64,000 nt of DNA from Osedax fenrisi (lineage: Eukaryota > Annelida > Polychaeta > Sabellida > Siboglinidae). The notes under the pieces were generated by a model. That model saw only the letters and a program-made list of their open reading frames with translations. It was not told the origin of the DNA and searched no databases. This document shows positions 1 through 10,758 of this stretch, piece after piece. A program made the translations under genes and the position numbers. Where the stretch lies: NCBI GenBank assembly GCA_964019155.1, contig OZ025244.1, positions 29,843,968 through 29,907,967 on the forward strand, in the 5' to 3' direction. Every line of letters starts with the position of its first letter. Position 1 is the first letter of the stretch.

Positions 1-937
1 TATATGTACACATATATCATATTATATATTTTAAATAATAATGAATCGAAATTTCCGAATATTTCAATTATATTCTACACATATATATATATATATATAT
101 ATATTATTGAATACACCCTATAGGGTACTATAGTACAATTACATATGATTAACAACTATACTACCGACATTCCTAACTTCATCATAATAACTTTACAATG
201 CGTATACGCGTGTTGTTGTTGATGTGCATGTTTAAGTACATAAGTGGTCGTAAAAACTTTGTTAAGAAATTGAATAAAACCTTAATAAATATATAAATAT
301 ATATATATATATATGTGTGTGTGTATATATTAGATAATAGGCCTAAGAATATTCCAGGGTGTCAATTTCTGTGAACACACATGCACCCACATACTTTGAT
401 TGTTCGTCCGCCCACATAATACGTCACACACACATACCCACAACAATGTTAACGTTAAGACACGTAAGCATCGATACAAATAAACGACACGTCGTGTAAT
501 ATTTATTTGTTAGCGCACAAAGCTTGTGCTATTTACCTATCTAATAAATAATGAAATACCCCCCGAGGTTTAATTACTGAATAGCTTTCAACCGATGTAC
601 ATATTTATTGTTCGTCACTTTACGCATAAACCAGACGCCTGTATATTATAATGCAATATACGAATACAATTGATATTATTAAAATGTTATAAATTATAGT
701 GATATAATTTAGAGAGTACGTTATGATGTACATTTATTATTATATAGGTTAATTATATGATTGAATAATTACTACATCATCAAATAATCAAACTATAATG
801 AAATAATAAAAGGATTATAATCAAATAATCAAACATTACAAATATACCAATTATAGTTAAATGTACACTAAACTCGAATATAGAGATGACATTATTAAGT
901 ATGGGCGTATTATAAATGTGGGCGTATTAGTACTTAC
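1..937. other. AT-rich sequence 3' of TANGO2 copy 1, no exon seen
   Basis: This stretch lies downstream, on the minus strand, of the last visible exon of TANGO2 copy 1. The part from about 848 to 937 is homologous to the intron next to the matching exon of copy 2 (about 63493-63579), so it is intron. I looked for the terminal exon that copy 2 carries 335 bases further on and found nothing resembling it here. Only TA-rich low-complexity sequence and short (TG)n or (CA)n runs are visible. Confidence 0.5.
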
Positions 938-1048
938 ATGGTTCCTCCGTTGATTGTGGGAGAATGCACAAATATCTGAGACCTCTCTTGTTTCACGCGT
1001 TCAGATAGAGATATCGCTTGTTTGTTTAGTTGTTCACACGGGTAATGC
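938..1048 (-). CDS. TANGO2: TANGO2 copy 1 exon 8 (IFVHSPTI)
   Basis: Encodes HYPCEQLNKQAISLSERV and SQIFVHSPTINGGT, matching the family's IFVRSP--YGTRTNT region. The donor GTAAGT is canonical. The exon ends in phase 2 (AT), which fits the start of the terminal exon of copy 2. Confidence 0.9.
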
Positions 1049-3086
1049 CTGAGTGAGAATTTCACGTTAATTATTTAATTTAAACTATTACTAATAATAA
1101 ACATAATTATTAATAATTAGATTATTGAATTTATTATACTACTATTATACTACTATTATACTACTATTGTACTACTATAATACTACTAGTATACTACTAT
1201 ACTACTACTATTATACTACTATTATAATATTATTATACAATTATTATACTACTATTAATAGTAATACTAACTGCGTGGTATCACTGAGAAATTTAAATAA
1301 TTCATCCACCATTTTATCTTTATTTGAAATAAAAACTCCCGCTTTCCTGCCGGGAACGAAATCTAATTTAGTGATCATTGTTTTAGATTTCAAATATTCA
1401 TCTCTATCGTGTGATTCATCGTATAGTAAAGTATCTGTTAAACAATAGGTAAGTGTTATCAATGTTGTATTTAATTATAAATCAAATAATAAATGGTAAT
1501 GCTAACAAATATATATATTTGCATGTTTGATACATTTTTAGTTATTCAAGATTATCGATTGATCTAAATTAAAAAGTGTTAAGATAATAAGTTAACGAAA
1601 TGAAATGCAAATAAAACGTTTCTAATTCGTCATATGATAGAGTTTATTTACTGGAAAACATGTTTCATATGGAAAGTTTATAATGAACTTTAACCTATCA
1701 CTAAATTACACATATTATTATTATCACGTATGAGAAATGAGACATGTGTGTACGGCGTATATGGTACAGGGTATCTGTATAGGGTGGTAGAGTACGTACC
1801 ATATACGCTGTACCCAAAACTATATATAGAAAGCGCCATTTATTAAAAGTGTAGATGTTAATTTCTCTATTTATCGAATATTTTTTATGGTATCATAAAA
1901 TAATATTCCTATGGGCATAATATAGGTGATAAATTATATGAGAAATAGTTACACATACGAAATATTACATAATAAACATTATTATTATGATGGTTAATAA
2001 TTAATTATTTGAATAATAGTTATTATTAGTACTTATATTATTAATATATATATTGTTATTGTTATTTTTTATTTTTATTTTTTTTGGGGGAGTCCTGGAC
2101 TTCCAGGAAATTAGATAAAGTTTTAACTAATAAGCATATGGCTCTAATATCCCTTCGAAGAATATATCATATCGCATCTATTTTTTTGACGAGAGCCATT
2201 AATTTATTTATATATAATTATATAATAACACTTTAAATATTATTCTAAGACCTATTTTATTGGACGGGGCTTGAAACAGAGTTATACTATCTGTGTGTAT
2301 GATTCCTTAACCAACTGAGCCAAATATATATATATATGCACGTAAACAATAGAAAATAGTTTTTGTTGATTTTGGAGTCATTTAGAACAATCTATGATAC
2401 ATAATATGTATTAATATTTTACTTAGTATATTAAAAACTACAAAAGAATAGCAATAACATATATATGATAATTATCGTACGTGTTATTGAGTTTGGTGGC
2501 ATAAATGAAGACTAAACTCCACCTGGCGAGTGAATACTGACAACAATTCTCTCCATCGGATTCACTATAATATGAACTGTCTCCCGAGTCATTGTTATCG
2601 TTGAGTCTATTGTGTCGTTTAATGATAGCCGTGAATATATCTCTTCCTATTGTAGTTTTCTTCCACGGCGTCTCCAGTGCGGAATTAGATATCGCGAATG
2701 TTTCTGTAGTGTAGTACAGTACGTGAAGGTGAGTATGTGTATGATTGCATACGTGTATACGGGTATGTGTACGTGATATGTGTATGAACTATATTATGAT
2801 ATATTTATAATCAATCTCATAAAAACTGTAAATTGAAATTTAAAGACTGTCAAATTAAATTATGATATATAGAACACCTACATATAATAACTACATTAAC
2901 ATGGATATTATACTTAGCGATAAATGTGAACTATTCAAGAACAATAGAATACAATCATAATGGCTAATTAATCTTCTTAGCGGTTAACGATAAATCTTAA
3001 CAATGTATTAAAACTTTGAATACTTATGTGTAGGATATCATAGATTTATTACTGTAGTCGAAATACACATGTAAACTATGTATAAG

Positions 3087-3117
<31 letters not shown>

Positions 3118-5754
3118 TTATATGTATATATAGCTATAACTATATACATTAGGTTGTACTGTAAAATAACTGTAACATATTATATGAGTGAAATATTGGT
3201 TGTGACATGTTCTAGATGAAATGTTTGATAATAACTTCTAATAATGTAATATGCCTCGGTATAATACTGATATGTAACTTTATATTATTGGGAGATGGAT
3301 AACACCGATTATATAATAAAGGATAGCTTATTATAATGATATACGTATAAATAAACAATTATCTTACATTTTTAAAGGACATTTCTAATAACTTATGAGA
3401 CGCGTCAAATTATCGAATAAATAATATTTAAAATTTATAAATACCAATTATGTATTTTAAGTGAAGAATATTTCTCAAATTATTCATTATTATCGGAATT
3501 TTAATACCCAGTTGATAACACAAATGATATTATATAATATGATGTACGATAATAACGTTAGCTAACCTTTTTCTATCGGAAGAGGTACATTCTGGTCTTT
3601 ATTGGTGGAATACAACACTTGCCACTTATTATTACTGTGAATATTGACCGACATTATTTATTATGTAATTTATAGTATATTATATCATACAATATAGCAT
3701 GCTATATACTGCGTGAGTCATATATTAATATATAATTATATTATATATTATGTAATTTATAAAATATACGATTACTAATTAATTATGTTTCATATATAGG
3801 TAGTATGTATGCATACTATTTCCTAACACTTTTTCCAGTAGAACAAGATTGTATCCATTATATTCTCCGTTATCTGGTTCTACTGATTTTAGAAATTCGA
3901 CCGCATTTCTACTACCTTTCAAGTAATCTCTTATCAAAAAACCTACGATGTTAAATATGAATATAATAATATTTTATTAATTACAAGTCGACGTTTTTAG
4001 AGAATTTAAGTGAATCAATAGCGCATTAAGTAAATGTTTAAATTATCGATATTAATATTTCATATTAAAACTTAATAATATTTATAGACTGAGAATAGAA
4101 GTTTCAAATATTTTAAAAAATGTTAGTATAATATACTTAACTATCTTAATATTATTTTTAATATTCCTATTATAATTAAAAATGTAAACTACATTCACTA
4201 TAATAATTATAATTAATAAAGTATACTTTATATATGATTTCATTATATATAATACAATATATATATTCTATATTTGTGTTTCACAGTATATATTTACATT
4301 ATTGGGTGATATTTAGCTATATAATATTGTATTTATAATAGATGTATATTATACCTCTTCCTTTCTTCGATTTTTTCCATTTTCCAGGAGACAAGATGCT
4401 CAATAAACATGCAATTTTACCTTTAGTTGACATTCCGAACCAAGTTCCTCCTTCTCTTCCGGGAGACATATCAATACCTTAAATTATGATGTAATTATAT
4501 TTTAATAGAATTAATTAATAAATTAATAATTAATTAAATATATATATATATATAAATACATATTCGACTATTTAATTGAAAACCTATAGGTATATATATA
4601 TATATATATATATATACAAACCACTTATGCAATGATCTGTGTCGTTCCATACGGCAGCTGGAGCAGTAGGTCTCGTATAAATTTCATCTCTATTGTTTGC
4701 TATAATCACCTATAATATATTATATAATATAGCATAATATTTATATATATATATATATATATAAATGCATGTAACAATAATGCCTGGGCGTAAGTTATGA
4801 AGTATTTTAAGTGGTATACACTACCAGGGTATTATTATAAGTCTACTATTATATTATAAGTCCGTAATTGTTATGTCACTAATTTATCCGTATATTATCT
4901 TTAATACGTGCAACTATGTATAACAATACGACATTTGTATATTCAAATACATAGCCTATTTTGTGAATGTCTAGAACATGATGATAAGTTGATTTATTGG
5001 AGTTTATTAGTGACCACCCAAGTAGCTAACAAGTATATGAAATAGCATTATTTATAATTATAGATAATCGTATTTAAATTGTAATGCGTGTCATAGTGAT
5101 AATATGTTTATTTATAAATAATAATACAAAATAGATATATAATAAAATAATGTGTTGGGTTGGTTAACTCTTATACTTGTTATCTTATCTATATGTTATC
5201 TTTACTATGGTGTTATCTATCATATCACATAATATTAATATATATATATATATACATATTAGTAGTATTTTAGTTATTATCATAACTTTTAATTATTAAT
5301 GTACCATTATACGTATTATATTATTAATATTAATAATATTATTATTATTATTATTAATAATAGTATTATTACAACCAATTAATCATTTTTAACAAAGATC
5401 CCTTCGTACTTCAAATTTAATTTAATGAATTATTAATTATTACGTATTAATCGAGAAATTTAATTATAAGATTTAATATATTCTAAATATACGTATGTTA
5501 TAATAAATAAATGAATTATATATCGTATGTTTAAAAAATGACATATATAATAGATAACAAAATATAAAATTGAAACAAATCAAAATCAAAAAATTGTTTA
5601 ATTTAATTTGTTAAAAAATACATGTATATATATATACATATATAATATATAATGTAAATAATTACACACACACTATTATATCCCTAAGTATTATATCACT
5701 AACCTGGTAACCATCTGTCGCATCGTTATCTATATAAACAAATAGAATACACAT
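938..5754 (-). CDS. TANGO2: TANGO2 homolog (NRDE family), copy 1, eight exons, 3' end missing
   Basis: A spliced gene read from the minus strand: exons 5704-5754, 4622-4709, 4355-4477, 3828-3942, 3567-3634, 2542-2703, 1272-1434 and 938-1048. All introns are GT-AG and phases agree across every junction. Family hallmarks appear in order: MCILF with Cys2 at the start, NNRDEIYTRP, SGIDMSPGREGGTWFG, GRGFLIRDYL, YNGYNLVLLEK, ISNSALETPWKK, and IFVHSPTI. TANGO2 proteins are linked to Golgi/ER organisation, mitochondrial and lipid metabolism and haem trafficking; Cys2 is a proposed N-terminal nucleophile. About 294 residues are present before the last exon, longer than the usual roughly 276-residue protein because exons 6-7 carry a polar insert. 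The terminal exon is absent from the window. The exact 3' edge of exon 6 is uncertain by 3 bases. The gene may be intact (last exon off the window) or truncated. Confidence 0.9.
1130..1265 (+). repeat. (TAC/TAT)n microsatellite in TANGO2 copy 1 intron
   Basis: Imperfect trinucleotide array of ctactattat type that fills the short intron between exons 8 and 7. The same array, shorter, sits in the matching intron of copy 2 (63772-63852), so it predates the duplication. Confidence 0.85.
1272..1434 (-). CDS. TANGO2: TANGO2 copy 1 exon 7 (lineage insert plus ELFKFLSDTT)
   Basis: Encodes an insert (DESHDRDEYLKSKTM through the FVPGRKAGVFIS segment) and then VDELFKFLSDTTQ, which matches the helix followed by a short loop in other TANGO2 proteins. 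Acceptor TTTAACAG; donor GTTAGT in CA|GTTAGT. Copy 2 has the matching exon with identical VDELFKFLSDTTQ but a divergent insert. Confidence 0.88.
2051..2326 (-). mobile_element. tRNA-derived SINE, copy in TANGO2 intron
   Basis: Read on the minus strand it has a tRNA-like head (TTTGGCTCAGTTGGTTAAGG, A-box-like; TTTCAAGCCCC, B-box-like), a unique body, the motif TTCGAAGGGATATTAGAGCC, a TTTCCTGGA...GGACTC tail and an A-rich (AAAAATAACAAT)-type end. The second copy at 7402-7712 matches it along the whole length, which defines a family. It lies in the intron between exons 7 and 6, in the same orientation as the gene. Confidence 0.8.
2542..2703 (-). CDS. TANGO2: TANGO2 copy 1 exon 6 (SNSALETPWKK)
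   Basis: Encodes ETFAISNSALETPWKK, a helix (GRDIFTAIIKRHN) and then a serine/aspartate-rich tail (NDNNDSGDSSYYSES) absent from typical TANGO2 proteins. The donor is taken as GTCAGT at 2541; GTTGTC three bases upstream would fit the same phase. Confidence 0.85.
3567..3634 (-). CDS. TANGO2: TANGO2 copy 1 exon 5
   Basis: Short exon encoding NNKWQVLYSTNKDQ and PLPIEK. It matches the beta-strand segment that precedes the SN-LDTPWKK motif in the family. Acceptor TTCACAG, donor GTTAGC. Confidence 0.85.
3828..3942 (-). CDS. TANGO2: TANGO2 copy 1 exon 4 (GRGFL-DYL block)
   Basis: Encodes the GFLIRDYLKGS block and YNGYNLVLLEK, which align with the family's GRGxLVxDYL and YNGFNL motifs. Only the donor GTTAGG at 3827 keeps the phase with the next exon; using the GT two bases upstream would lead straight into a stop. 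Confidence 0.9.
4355..4477 (-). CDS. TANGO2: TANGO2 copy 1 exon 3 (EGGTW box)
   Basis: Encodes GIDMSPGREGGTWFGMSTKG and the lysine-rich end of the second conserved block. EGGTW is invariant in most TANGO2/NRDE proteins. The exon enters and leaves in phase 1; donor GTATAA. Confidence 0.92.
4622..4709 (-). CDS. TANGO2: TANGO2 copy 1 exon 2 (NRDE box)
   Basis: Encodes VIIANNRDEIYTRP and a following tryptophan-containing segment ending in HCIS plus the first base of a Gly codon. NNRDE is the motif that names the family. Acceptor TATAG before 4709; donor GTTTGT from 4621. Confidence 0.92.
5704..5754 (-). CDS. TANGO2: TANGO2 copy 1 exon 1 (start codon)
   Basis: Seventeen codons starting with ATG at 5754-5752 and encoding MCILFVYIDN followed by DATDGYQ. 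The MCI-F start is the family signature, with Cys in second place. The donor GTTAGT follows directly at 5703. I chose this ATG because it places Cys2 correctly and no other start lies in frame nearby. Confidence 0.9.
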
Positions 5755-6533
5755 GTTAATAGTATCGATAAGTAATGGATATGTATGTATTGTTTAATGT
5801 ATTAATAAAGAGATAAGATGACCAGACGACGGTGAATATAGAAATGGCAAACTTCTACAAAAGCATCTTCTTTTATATGTCTACGAAGCATTATTAATAG
5901 ATTTTATAAATGCGAAGTTTTAAGCTCCACCTATCTGACTGCATGCACCGGCAGTTTTATTGCGATATTTACAACTGTGATACACTATATGTACATTATA
6001 TATATCATATAGTGATTGTATATATGCAAGTAATTATTATAGATACACACCAAGTATGATTTATATATATATATATATATATATATTTATGATAATAATC
6101 TAATTATAAAGAATACATATATTTATCACGAGTAAGTATTATAAATTATAATACATATTTATAAATTAAATAATTCAACCTAAGATTTTTTCTATATTAT
6201 AATATATACGTCCTTTTTGAATAATGATGTGACAATTAAATTTATGAATAAATGATTAATAAATTATTATTCAAATTTAAATATATTTTATGTAAGATTC
6301 AATTAACATAATAATACTTCACTATGTCTTATAGCAATATATGGCAACTGTAAATATCCAAATTAAACGTCAGTTATTTTATTACATAGTATATATATAT
6401 TCCAAACTATTATAGTATCAGTGATTTTTGATATATATATATATATATATATCTGTGATAACAAATATGATTTAGGAATCGAATTTAAAAACATCTTATA
6501 TTTGTAGAAATATATATTAGTATTTATCTCACC
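5755..6533. other. TANGO2 copy 1 upstream region
   Basis: AT-rich with (TA)n runs and no coding signal. On the minus strand the sequence TTAACAG|GTGAGA at 6538-6527 is a good splice donor, which would suit a non-coding 5' UTR exon, but no clear acceptor lies just before the start codon. Otherwise nothing is seen. Confidence 0.3.
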
Positions 6534-6555
6534 TGTTAATACGTTATTACGCTTT

Positions 6556-6730
6556 GTAATAATTATTGATATTGTAATAAGTATTGGTGTAATAATTATT
6601 GATATTGTAATAAGTATTGGTGTAATAATTATTGATATTGTAATAAGTATTGGTGTAATAATTATTGATATTGTAATAATTATTGGTGTAATAATTATTG
6701 ATATTGTAATAAGTATTGGTGTAATAATTA
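6556..6730 (+). repeat. 33-bp tandem repeat, about 5.3 units
   Basis: Unit gtaataattattgatattg plus taataagtattggt, repeated with exact 33-base spacing (GATATTG starts at 6568, 6601, 6634, 6667 and 6700) and a single variant unit. Because 33 is a multiple of three it gives an open minus-strand frame of Tyr/Asn/Ile/Thr, which I regard as chance. Confidence 0.9.
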
Positions 6731-7366
6731 CTTAAGTAACCTACTAATGATCTTATTGTATACAATTGAAGTTTTCTACGGGAACTTTGAACTGTTTATA
6801 ACGAAAGTTGTAGTAAACTGCCCTTGCGCTAGTATACACCTAACCATGTGGTATGTAGCCCTATAGGCAATTATCAATAGATGCAGAGTGTGACAGGTAC
6901 TAGATTAGAATTCGGTTAATTCTAATGTTGTTCTCTCGAGTTTATTAAGAACTTAATAACATTAAATTAAAAAACAAGTAAAACAGTTACTTGTATTGTA
7001 TTTTCGTGAGCCCCTCGCAGTTATTGATGAAATGTATACGCGAACATGTCTATTCCGGTTTAGTTATACCCGTTTTTGTATTACTATCGCGATTCAATAA
7101 CTAAGTAGTGGTGTTATATAATGTATAACCCAGGTAGTGTTTAAAGTATACAAACTACTACATTATATTTTAGCTGTACATTTGAATCTATTATATTTAG
7201 TAAATGACATTTTTATCTTAGTATACAATCTATTGAATCTTAACATCTGCATAACGACTTAATAATGATATATAATATAATACATTATATATATGTTCTA
7301 TACAGCACATATATGTGCTATATAGAACATGCTGACATACCGCAAGCCTTATCAAGGCAATATAAC

Positions 7367-7397
7367 TTGTGGTCATACTTAAAATGTATGACCACAA
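7367..7397. repeat. 12-bp-arm palindrome beside SINE
   Basis: TTGTGGTCATAC and its exact reverse complement are separated by 7 bases and end 4 bases before the SINE head. It may be the scar of another insertion or simply an insertion-prone site. Confidence 0.7.
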
Positions 7398-7401
7398 AAC
7401 T

Positions 7402-7712
7402 GCCTGTGTGGCTCAGTTTGCTAAGGCGTCAGACACACAATCAGTAGGGCGCGAGACACGCGTCGCGGGTTCGAGCATTAATTAAAATTATTATCATTCA
7501 TTAAAATATGTCTTAAAATAATACTTCGAATTGATCTAATATAATTGTGTATAAATAATTGATCGTCTCTCGTTAAAACAACGGATGCCTTAAAATGAGC
7601 GCTGCTTCGAAAGGACAGTAGAGCCATATGGTTATACGTGAAAACTTCATTTACGTTCCTGGATGGGATGAAAGGACTCTACAAAATAAAAATAACAATA
7701 AAAATAACAATA
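7402..7712 (+). mobile_element. tRNA-derived SINE, plus-strand copy
   Basis: The head GCCTGTGTGGCTCAGTTTGC has an A-box-like block and CGCGGGTTCGAGC has a B-box-like block, but the tRNA cloverleaf is not complete, so it is not a functional tRNA gene. The body and tail (TTCGAAAGGACAGTAGAGCC, TTCCTGGATGG, AAAATAACAAT repeats) match the copy at 2051-2326. Confidence 0.8.
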
Positions 7713-8289
7713 ATATATGTTCATGTTTTTTTAATTAATATTCATTTTATCAATACTACCCCGCTAGTATTCTTTATCTTCTCATAAGAATTACTTTATT
7801 ACCCTTAAATGTATTAACCTTTATTAAATAATAATATGTAAAAAAACGCTCAATAATCCTGGAATCAGTTCATTTTCCGTCATTAAACTGTCAAATATCG
7901 AATTATTCAAACGAATTGTAATAAATAACTATATATTAAGAGGTATCTTATCTCAGAATTAGTTCATATATATTATTATCTAATTACACCATTTGCATTT
8001 ATTTCGTATTTCGATATATTTAAAAAAACTATTTTAAATGTATATATATCTAGTTTATTTTATATTAATAATATCACATAGATTTTTATTGCTTATTCTT
8101 ACAGATTGCCTTATTCTTATATATTGCCTTATATATATATATATATATTACTTACACCTAATATATTAATAGGAAATGAATATTACAATGAACTATAATT
8201 ATAACTCATCATATACATAATTAATATGTAATTATTATTTATATTTAAATCATTAGTATATCATCATAATAGTACTCTCGCATGCTGTA

Positions 8290-8470
8290 TATTATTATTT
8301 CATAATTATTATATCATTATTACATACTTACATTATATCATTATTACATACTTACATTATATCATTATTATATAATTATTATTTCATTATTAAATAATTA
8401 TTACATCATTATTACATCATTATTATATAATTATGATATTATTAATATATAATTATTATATCATTATTGA
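8290..8470 (+). repeat. Imperfect attattatatc / acttac tandem repeats
   Basis: Repeated blocks of attattatatcattattacat, including two nearly adjacent copies of the cattattacatacttacatt block. Simple expansion of AT-rich sequence; no coding signal. Confidence 0.7.
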
Positions 8471-8522
8471 TACTTATTTATACGAGTAATATTTAATTGC
8501 AATATATGATTATATATAGGAA

Positions 8523-9121
8523 TAGGGGAGAGAACGGAGTAGTGGAAGATAATTTATATGCCTCAGCATACTTCTAATATATCAATAAATACTGAATTTT
8601 AAGTTCTTATTTTTTCTATAAATCATATAGGTTTAGAATACTGTGATTTCACTTTTATATATTACTGAATATTATTAACTATTTATTAAGCATTAAAAAA
8701 GGCATACAAAAGCATTACAATAAAGCAAGTTCGGGGTAGTGGACGATAGTATCAGAATATGCAATAGGTGTCTCGTAAGGTATTCGATTTATATTTTTTA
8801 ATTATATAATATTATATAATTATATTTATGATGCATACGCACCTTATTTGATTCAATGATTTAAGTATATACACACACACTCACAAATATAAATAAGTAT
8901 AAATATATATAATCATATTTTTGTTAAAATTTGACAACTAATGATTATGTAATAAATTAGAGTAATTAAGGGCAATAAGTGCAATGATTAATTATTTAAA
9001 AAAAAATGTACTTTATATTATAGACATTTTGATTATCTAAATATTGTATATTGAACTTTGTATCGTATTTAGTACCATTTAAGCGTTAATTAAAATGACA
9101 ACTACTCCGTTCCGTCCCCTA
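8523..9121. mobile_element. 599-bp TIR element, TAGGGG family, variant 1
   Basis: The left end TAGGGGAGAGAACGGAGTAG and the inverted right end TAGGGGACGGAACGGAGTAG match at all but a few positions. The motif recurs inside (GTTCGGGGTAGTGGACGAT near 8730). A TA duplication is implied if TA is the target. There is no transposase ORF, so it is non-autonomous. Confidence 0.8.
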
Positions 9122-9902
9122 CATAAAAATTCAATAATACAAAACAAATACAAGATAGAACCTCTCCCTCTCTCTCTAATATCACCTATAGGTTTACCTA
9201 TAAATTAGGTGATATGTTATATTCAGTAGTCATAATTATTAGGCAATAATACATAGTTTTGTACAAATTATGTACAATATAATATATATAGTATATATAT
9301 ATATATCTATAATATTTATAATATATAATTATAGTCTATATTTTCTGGTGTGCTTTAAGGAACAGCAGCGGGGACGATCGCAGTAATAAGTAGTGCTAAT
9401 AATGACATGTGATCACACCCTGTACGATATAGACTTCGTAATTACGTAGTATATAACTATGAATATTAAGTATTACAATTATTTAAATACAAGAAAAACA
9501 AACATATAATTTTAATAATTCGTAAAAAAATGTGATACCTATACTGTTGACTTCGCTCTAATTATTTTACTAAATTATATATACACATTATAAACTATAT
9601 CGTTTAACTTTTTTTCTGATAGGGTAATTACCAACCAATTAACTTATCATTATTAATCTGGCCTGGCACTTTGATATATCATCATTGATCGTGACCTACA
9701 ACGAACATCATTAGAGTAAGTCGTTATTGCGTTTTTATATAGTTCGGTATTTACGCTAATAAATATCTGATCTGTTTAGTTGTGCACTCGTTATATAATA
9801 AACAAATATCGTAGTTTTTATTTCATATAACATAATTTTATTACGTTATAACATTTAACATTATAACATTTAACGTTCACATATAAAGTATACACATGTT
9901 TA

Positions 9903-9940
<38 letters not shown>

Positions 9941-10210
9941 ATTGATAGTTTATTTATATATATATATAAATATGACACAAAATACAGTGTCATCTATTAT
10001 ATATAAATAAAGTTTAAAGAATAAACAAATCTAGTAATCGCTACAAATAAAATTACAAAGATTCGATATAAAAGATAAATGTTATATATTCATCATAAGC
10101 ATAGAAGAGTTATATACTTTATGTTATGTAGCAGTTACGACTATGAAGGATATTATCCCAAAGTTATTTTAAACCACAAACTTGCATATATCTAGTCGAA
10201 ATTAATTGTT
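9122..10210. other. Non-coding AT-rich sequence
   Basis: Contains a short hairpin near 9180-9216 (TCACCTATAG / ATTAGGTGA), (TA)n runs and a slightly more complex stretch at 9350-9440. I see no exon, RNA gene or element end. Confidence 0.5.
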
Positions 10211-10230
10211 CATTGTCAACATGGTACATT

Positions 10231-10272
<42 letters not shown>

Positions 10273-10681
10273 TATATATATATAATAATAATACGTCATA
10301 TGATTATTATACGATATGGTATTATAATTGAGTTAATATAAATGTATATTATAATGACGATAGTAGAATGGGTTCAAATTTAAATCGGTAACAAATATAA
10401 TATTGGTAACATTTCAATACACAGACACCGGTACTTATCACGTGGGATTTGATTGTGCAACATTGATAGTAATATAGGTGCAACATCGGGTATGAATACT
10501 TCATACTACAGACACACACATGTGTATCAGTAATATACCGAGTGAGTGTTGCATATTGTACTCGTATACTATGTATAATGATTTACGAAGTCTGTCGATA
10601 TATCGATAAAATCATGTAAATAAGTAAAAACTTACAATGAGCTATTTAAATAGATTAAAATACTAATATATATATAGATAT

Positions 10682-10740
<59 letters not shown>

Positions 10741-10758
10741 TGTACCATGTTGACAATG
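10211..10758. mobile_element. 548-bp inverted-repeat element with (TA)n subterminal arms
   Basis: A perfect 22-base inverted repeat (core TTGTCAACATGGTACATT) stands at 10211-10232 and 10737-10758, each followed inward by a long (TA)n tract, so the whole can fold as a cruciform. The interior is non-coding with some higher-complexity sequence at 10420-10560. It looks like a MITE; target duplication is not clear. Confidence 0.7.

Noticed and set aside
6547..6765. Minus-strand YYNINNYYTNT repeat protein
   Set aside because: It arises from a 33-base AT-rich tandem repeat whose length keeps frame; nothing else suggests coding.
7402..7475. Functional tRNA gene
   Set aside because: A- and B-box-like blocks exist but stems do not pair to a cloverleaf, and the unit is the head of a dispersed SINE.
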